A stretch of DNA of 15,600 bases from the NCBI GenBank assembly GCA_012837655.1, contig DUQT01000072.1:1-15600 (forward strand), read 5' to 3'. This DNA is from Actinomyces sp. (GTDB taxonomy: Bacteria; Actinomycetota; Actinomycetes; Actinomycetales; Actinomycetaceae). This document shows positions 14,619 to 15,600 of the stretch, one piece after another. The notes below the pieces were generated by a model that saw only the letters and a program-made list of their open reading frames with translations, did not search any database and was not told the DNA's origin. The position numbers were made by a program, and so were the translations under genes. The stretch's first letter is position 1. Every line of letters starts with the position of its first letter.

Positions 14619-14632
14619 GTTTACGTAAACAT
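14617..14632. promoter_or_regulatory. LacI-family operator, perfect 16-bp palindrome
   Basis: The sequence ATGTTTACGTAAACAT is a perfect palindrome with the central CG typical of operators bound by LacI-family proteins that carry the hinge leucine. It overlaps the -10 box and the expected transcription start of the GH35 gene. It lies 24 bp before that gene's ATG. Confidence 0.8.
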
Positions 14633-14655
14633 TTTCCGACGAGGGAGTCGACGTG

Positions 14656-15600
14656 ATGTTTGAAATCACAGAAGATGGATTTGAGCTTGATGGAAAGCCG
14701 ATCCAGATTATTTCGGGTTCGATGCACTATTTCCGCATTCATCCAAGTCAGTGGGAAGAGCGCCTCGACCAGGCTTGCGAACTCGGGCTGAACACAGTTG
14801 AAACCTACGTTGCATGGAACTTCCACTCAAGTAAACCCGGCGAGTTCCGCTTCGATGGGGCGCGTGATCTAGGCGCTTTCCTAGATTTAGCCGCTGAGCG
14901 TGGCCTCAAAGCCATCGTTCGGCCCGGCCCATACATTTGCGCCGAGTGGGATAACGCCGGATTCCCCGCATGGTTGACCGCGCAAGATATCCCGCTACGC
15001 ACCAAGGACGAACGCTACCTTGCCGCAGTTGATGAATACTTCTCGCACATCCTCCCAGTCGTAGCTGAACGTCAGATCACACGCGGTGGCAACGTAATCA
15101 TGGTGCAGGTCGAAAATGAGTACGGCGCCTTCGGAGACGACAAAGAATACCTCCGCGCGACCGCAGACCTCATTCGCTCCTACGGCATAGACGTTCCACT
15201 GAACACTTGCGACCAGGCGAACACGACGATGTTGGAAAACGGTTCTCTACCAGAAATCCTGACGACCGCGACATTCGGTACTCGCAGCCGCGAGCGCTTC
15301 AAACTCCTGCGCGAGTTCCAAACGACCGGACCGCTAATGTGCATGGAGTATTGGAACGGTTGGTTTGATAGATGGGGCGAGCACCACCACATCACTGATC
15401 CGATCGAGTCCGCGCAGGACCTGTCTGAACTGCTTGAGCTCGGCGCGTCAGTGAACTTCTACATGCTGCACGGCGGCACGAACTTCGAGCTCACCAACGG
15501 AGCTAACCATCATGGGATCTACAGCCCAATCACGACCTCGTATGATTACAACGCTCCGATTTCTGAAGACGGTCGCGTAACTGAAAAGTACGCCCTCTTC
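14656..15600 (+). CDS. Glycoside hydrolase family 35 beta-galactosidase (partial, cut by window end)
   Basis: The enzyme would release terminal beta-galactose from oligosaccharides or glycans. The frame is open from the ATG at 14656 to the end of the window (315 codons, no stop), covering the catalytic TIM barrel. Visible landmarks are ISGSMHYFRIHPSQWEERL at residues 19-37, VRPGPYICAEWDNAGFPAWL near 88-107, the acid/base Glu155 in QVENEYG and the nucleophile Glu231 in MEYWNGWFDRWG. LHGGTNF near 275 is also typical. GAGGGAG lies eight bases before the ATG. A GTG three bases earlier is a less likely start. No signal peptide is seen, so it looks cytosolic, which fits uptake of small galactosides. 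The C-terminal domains are missing from the window. Confidence 0.93.
   Translation, partial: MFEITEDGFELDGKPIQIISGSMHYFRIHPSQWEERLDQACELGLNTVETYVAWNFHSSKPGEFRFDGARDLGAFLDLAAERGLKAIVRPGPYICAEWDNAGFPAWLTAQDIPLRTKDERYLAAVDEYFSHILPVVAERQITRGGNVIMVQVENEYGAFGDDKEYLRATADLIRSYGIDVPLNTCDQANTTMLENGSLPEILTTATFGTRSRERFKLLREFQTTGPLMCMEYWNGWFDRWGEHHHITDPIESAQDLSELLELGASVNFYMLHGGTNFELTNGANHHGIYSPITTSYDYNAPISEDGRVTEKYALF

Noticed and set aside
14581..14826. Minus-strand open frame over the GH35 promoter and 5' end
   Set aside because: It runs antisense across an operator, a promoter and a clear GH35 coding start, and has no features of its own.

Overview
The window is a conserved ribosomal-protein region of a Gram-positive actinobacterium of moderate GC. 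The evidence is the S10-spc gene order, a short zinc-free adenylate kinase, a zinc-ribbon S14, many GTG starts and an apparently leaderless mRNA. Actinomycetaceae (for example an Arcanobacterium or Trueperella relative) is my best guess. The genus is not resolved from sequence alone.

Layout. All genes except the last are on the minus strand, so transcription runs from high to low coordinates. The order in transcription is: (1) lacI-family regulator (13480-14520); (2) S10 operon, rpsJ-rplC-rplD-rplW-rplB-rpsS-rplV-rpsC-rplP-rpmC-rpsQ (13163 down to 7890), preceded by a roughly 270-nt structured leader and closed by a strong hairpin terminator (7841-7870); (3) a gap of about 500 bp with no recognisable gene; (4) spc operon, rplN-rplX-rplE-rpsN-rpsH-rplF-rplR-rpsE-rpmD-rplO (7343 down to 3069), closed by a second terminator (3017-3049); (5) secY-adk, whose stop and start overlap, followed by a third hairpin (968-996); (6) map, followed by a good promoter-like sequence at 31-59 that points out of the window, where infA/rpmJ would be expected in this phylum. 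At the right end a family 35 beta-galactosidase gene starts on the plus strand at 14656, divergent from lacI, and runs off the window.

How the genes work together. The 21 ribosomal proteins build both subunits. SecY, adenylate kinase and methionine aminopeptidase are their usual companions for secretion, nucleotide balance and N-terminal processing. The lacI/GH35 pair is a self-contained sugar-utilisation switch. A perfect 16-bp palindrome sits at the GH35 promoter, and a 13/16 copy lies 78 bp away inside the lacI promoter, so one regulator can plausibly control both genes.

Most of the window is ordinary housekeeping DNA. The best candidates for something undescribed are the S10 leader RNA, which has GNRA-capped hairpins and two mutually exclusive pairings, the insertion in ribosomal protein L24, and the structured rpsN-rpsH spacer.
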